Of a DNA stretch of 18,314 bases, positions 17,843 to 18,314 are shown piece by piece. The stretch is taken from positions 1 through 18,314 of the forward strand of contig JAGWRL010000309.1 in the NCBI GenBank assembly GCA_028876585.1. The letters are read 5' to 3'. Under the pieces are notes generated by a model. That model was not told the origin of the DNA and searched no databases. It saw nothing but the letters and a program-made list of their open reading frames with translations. The position numbers and the translations under genes were made by a program. Each line of letters opens with the position of its first letter. Position 1 is the stretch's first letter. The DNA comes from Pseudomonadota bacterium (GTDB lineage: Bacteria > Pseudomonadota > Alphaproteobacteria > Rhizobiales > Beijerinckiaceae).

Positions 17843-17871
17843 GATATGGAACCAATCGTTCCACAAAGCAA
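17843..17871 (-). promoter_or_regulatory. Presumed tetR promoter, with the start codon near the transcription start
   Basis: On the minus strand TTGCTT (17866-17871), a 17-base gap and CATATC (17843-17848) are followed after only 6 bases by the ATG. Transcription would then begin at or next to the A of ATG, giving a leaderless message. This fits the absence of a Shine-Dalgarno sequence. The operator at 17847-17863 fills the spacer. Confidence 0.5.
17847..17863. promoter_or_regulatory. Likely TetR autoregulatory operator
   Basis: TGGAAC-CAATC-GTTCCA, perfect 6-base arms, between the -35 and -10 boxes of the presumed tetR promoter. Binding there would block RNA polymerase. It shares half-sites with 17191-17206. 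Confidence 0.7.
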
Positions 17872-17964
17872 GCGAACCCGCATCAAGCTGTTGTGATCGC
17901 CCGCCCGCCCGTGGCGAATCCACCCGCGAGCGCCTAACTTGGCGGCCATGAACCGAGCCCGCCG

Positions 17965-18314
17965 ATGACCGAAGCCGAAATCCTCGCCCTCAACGGCTGG
18001 CTCGCCGAGGCCGGGCTGCGCGCGCTGAGCGAGGACGCGATCATCAGCGGCTTCGCCGAGCGCTTCGTCGCCGCCGGCGCGGCGCTCGCCGGGGGGGCGC
18101 GTGCTGGTCGACACTTTGCATCCGCTCTACGAGGGCCGCGCCTTCCGCTGGCGGCGAGGCGAGGCGGAATTGGCCATCAACGAATATGGCGCGTCGAACG
18201 ACGGCGAGGCGCAGGAGCGCTGGCGGGCGACGCCGTTCTATCGTCTGCAGGAAAGCGGCGAGACGCTGCTGGTGCAGAAACTCGACGACGCCGCGGTGGC
18301 GCAAGACCCGTTCC
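17965..18314 (+). pseudogene. Adenylate/guanylate cyclase-type protein, N-terminal part, frameshifted and cut by the window end
   Basis: From ATG 17965 the first 42 codons read MTEAEILALNGWLAEAGLRA... ending in FVAAGAALA. The rest of the family's N-terminal region continues only in another frame from 18098: RVLVDTLHPLYEGRAFRWRR, INEYGASNDGEAQERW and ATPFYRLQESGETLLVQKL. This block (LHPLxEGRxFxWRR, then xSPFYxLLxTGE) is typical of the domain before the catalytic part of class III cyclases in Hyphomicrobiales. The break is at a run of seven G (18091-18097); six G would restore one frame. Neither frame meets a stop before the window ends. It may be a sequencing error, a phase-variable gene or a true pseudogene. 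The catalytic domain, if any, lies outside. It is divergent from tetR and has no strong ribosome site. Confidence 0.65.

Overview
The window is dense, high-GC bacterial chromosome. Protein similarity (glutathione reductase with a VIRGCVPKK active site, the rpiA-DUF2059-gor order, a DUF3297 protein, a Rhizobiales-type cyclase N-terminus) points to an alphaproteobacterium of the Hyphomicrobiales, perhaps near Beijerinckiaceae/Methylocystaceae. The family-level placement is a guess. Almost everything is ordinary core metabolism. There is no phage, insertion sequence or CRISPR array, and I see no complete new system; the interest lies in a few accessory and regulatory details.

Layout, left to right. 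1-3720 (+): end of a YciI-like gene, then odhB (E2 of 2-oxoglutarate dehydrogenase) and lpd (E3). A small DUF4160-DUF2442 gene pair flanked by hairpins sits between these two enzyme genes. 3758-7197 (+): cdh (CDP-diacylglycerol pyrophosphatase), rpiA, a secreted DUF2059 protein and gor. 7304-8731 (+): an outer-membrane porin. 8746-10315 (-): a small secreted protein of unknown function and alr (alanine racemase). 10415-11662 (+): leuD, rpsT and a DUF3297 gene. 11829-11904 (-): tRNA-Trp(CCA). 12045-15764 (+): a full-length cobalamin-dependent methionine synthase, metH. 15766-17836 (-): a 14-helix MFS exporter preceded by its likely TetR-family repressor. 17965 to the end (+): the N-terminal part of a class III cyclase-type protein, interrupted by a frameshift in a run of seven G.

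How the parts work together. OdhB and Lpd are two of the three subunits of the 2-oxoglutarate dehydrogenase complex; the E1 gene is probably just outside to the left. rpiA feeds the pentose phosphate pathway and gor uses NADPH to keep glutathione reduced. The TetR/MFS pair looks self-contained: near-palindromic GGAAC...GTTCC sites lie in the regulator's own promoter and again just before the exporter. metH has an AT-rich palindrome over its presumed promoter, resembling operators of the S-adenosylhomocysteine-sensing ArsR-family regulator SahR. No stretch longer than 300 bases lacks a gene; the longest gaps (1519-1704, 11663-11828, 9079-9226) hold mainly inverted repeats.
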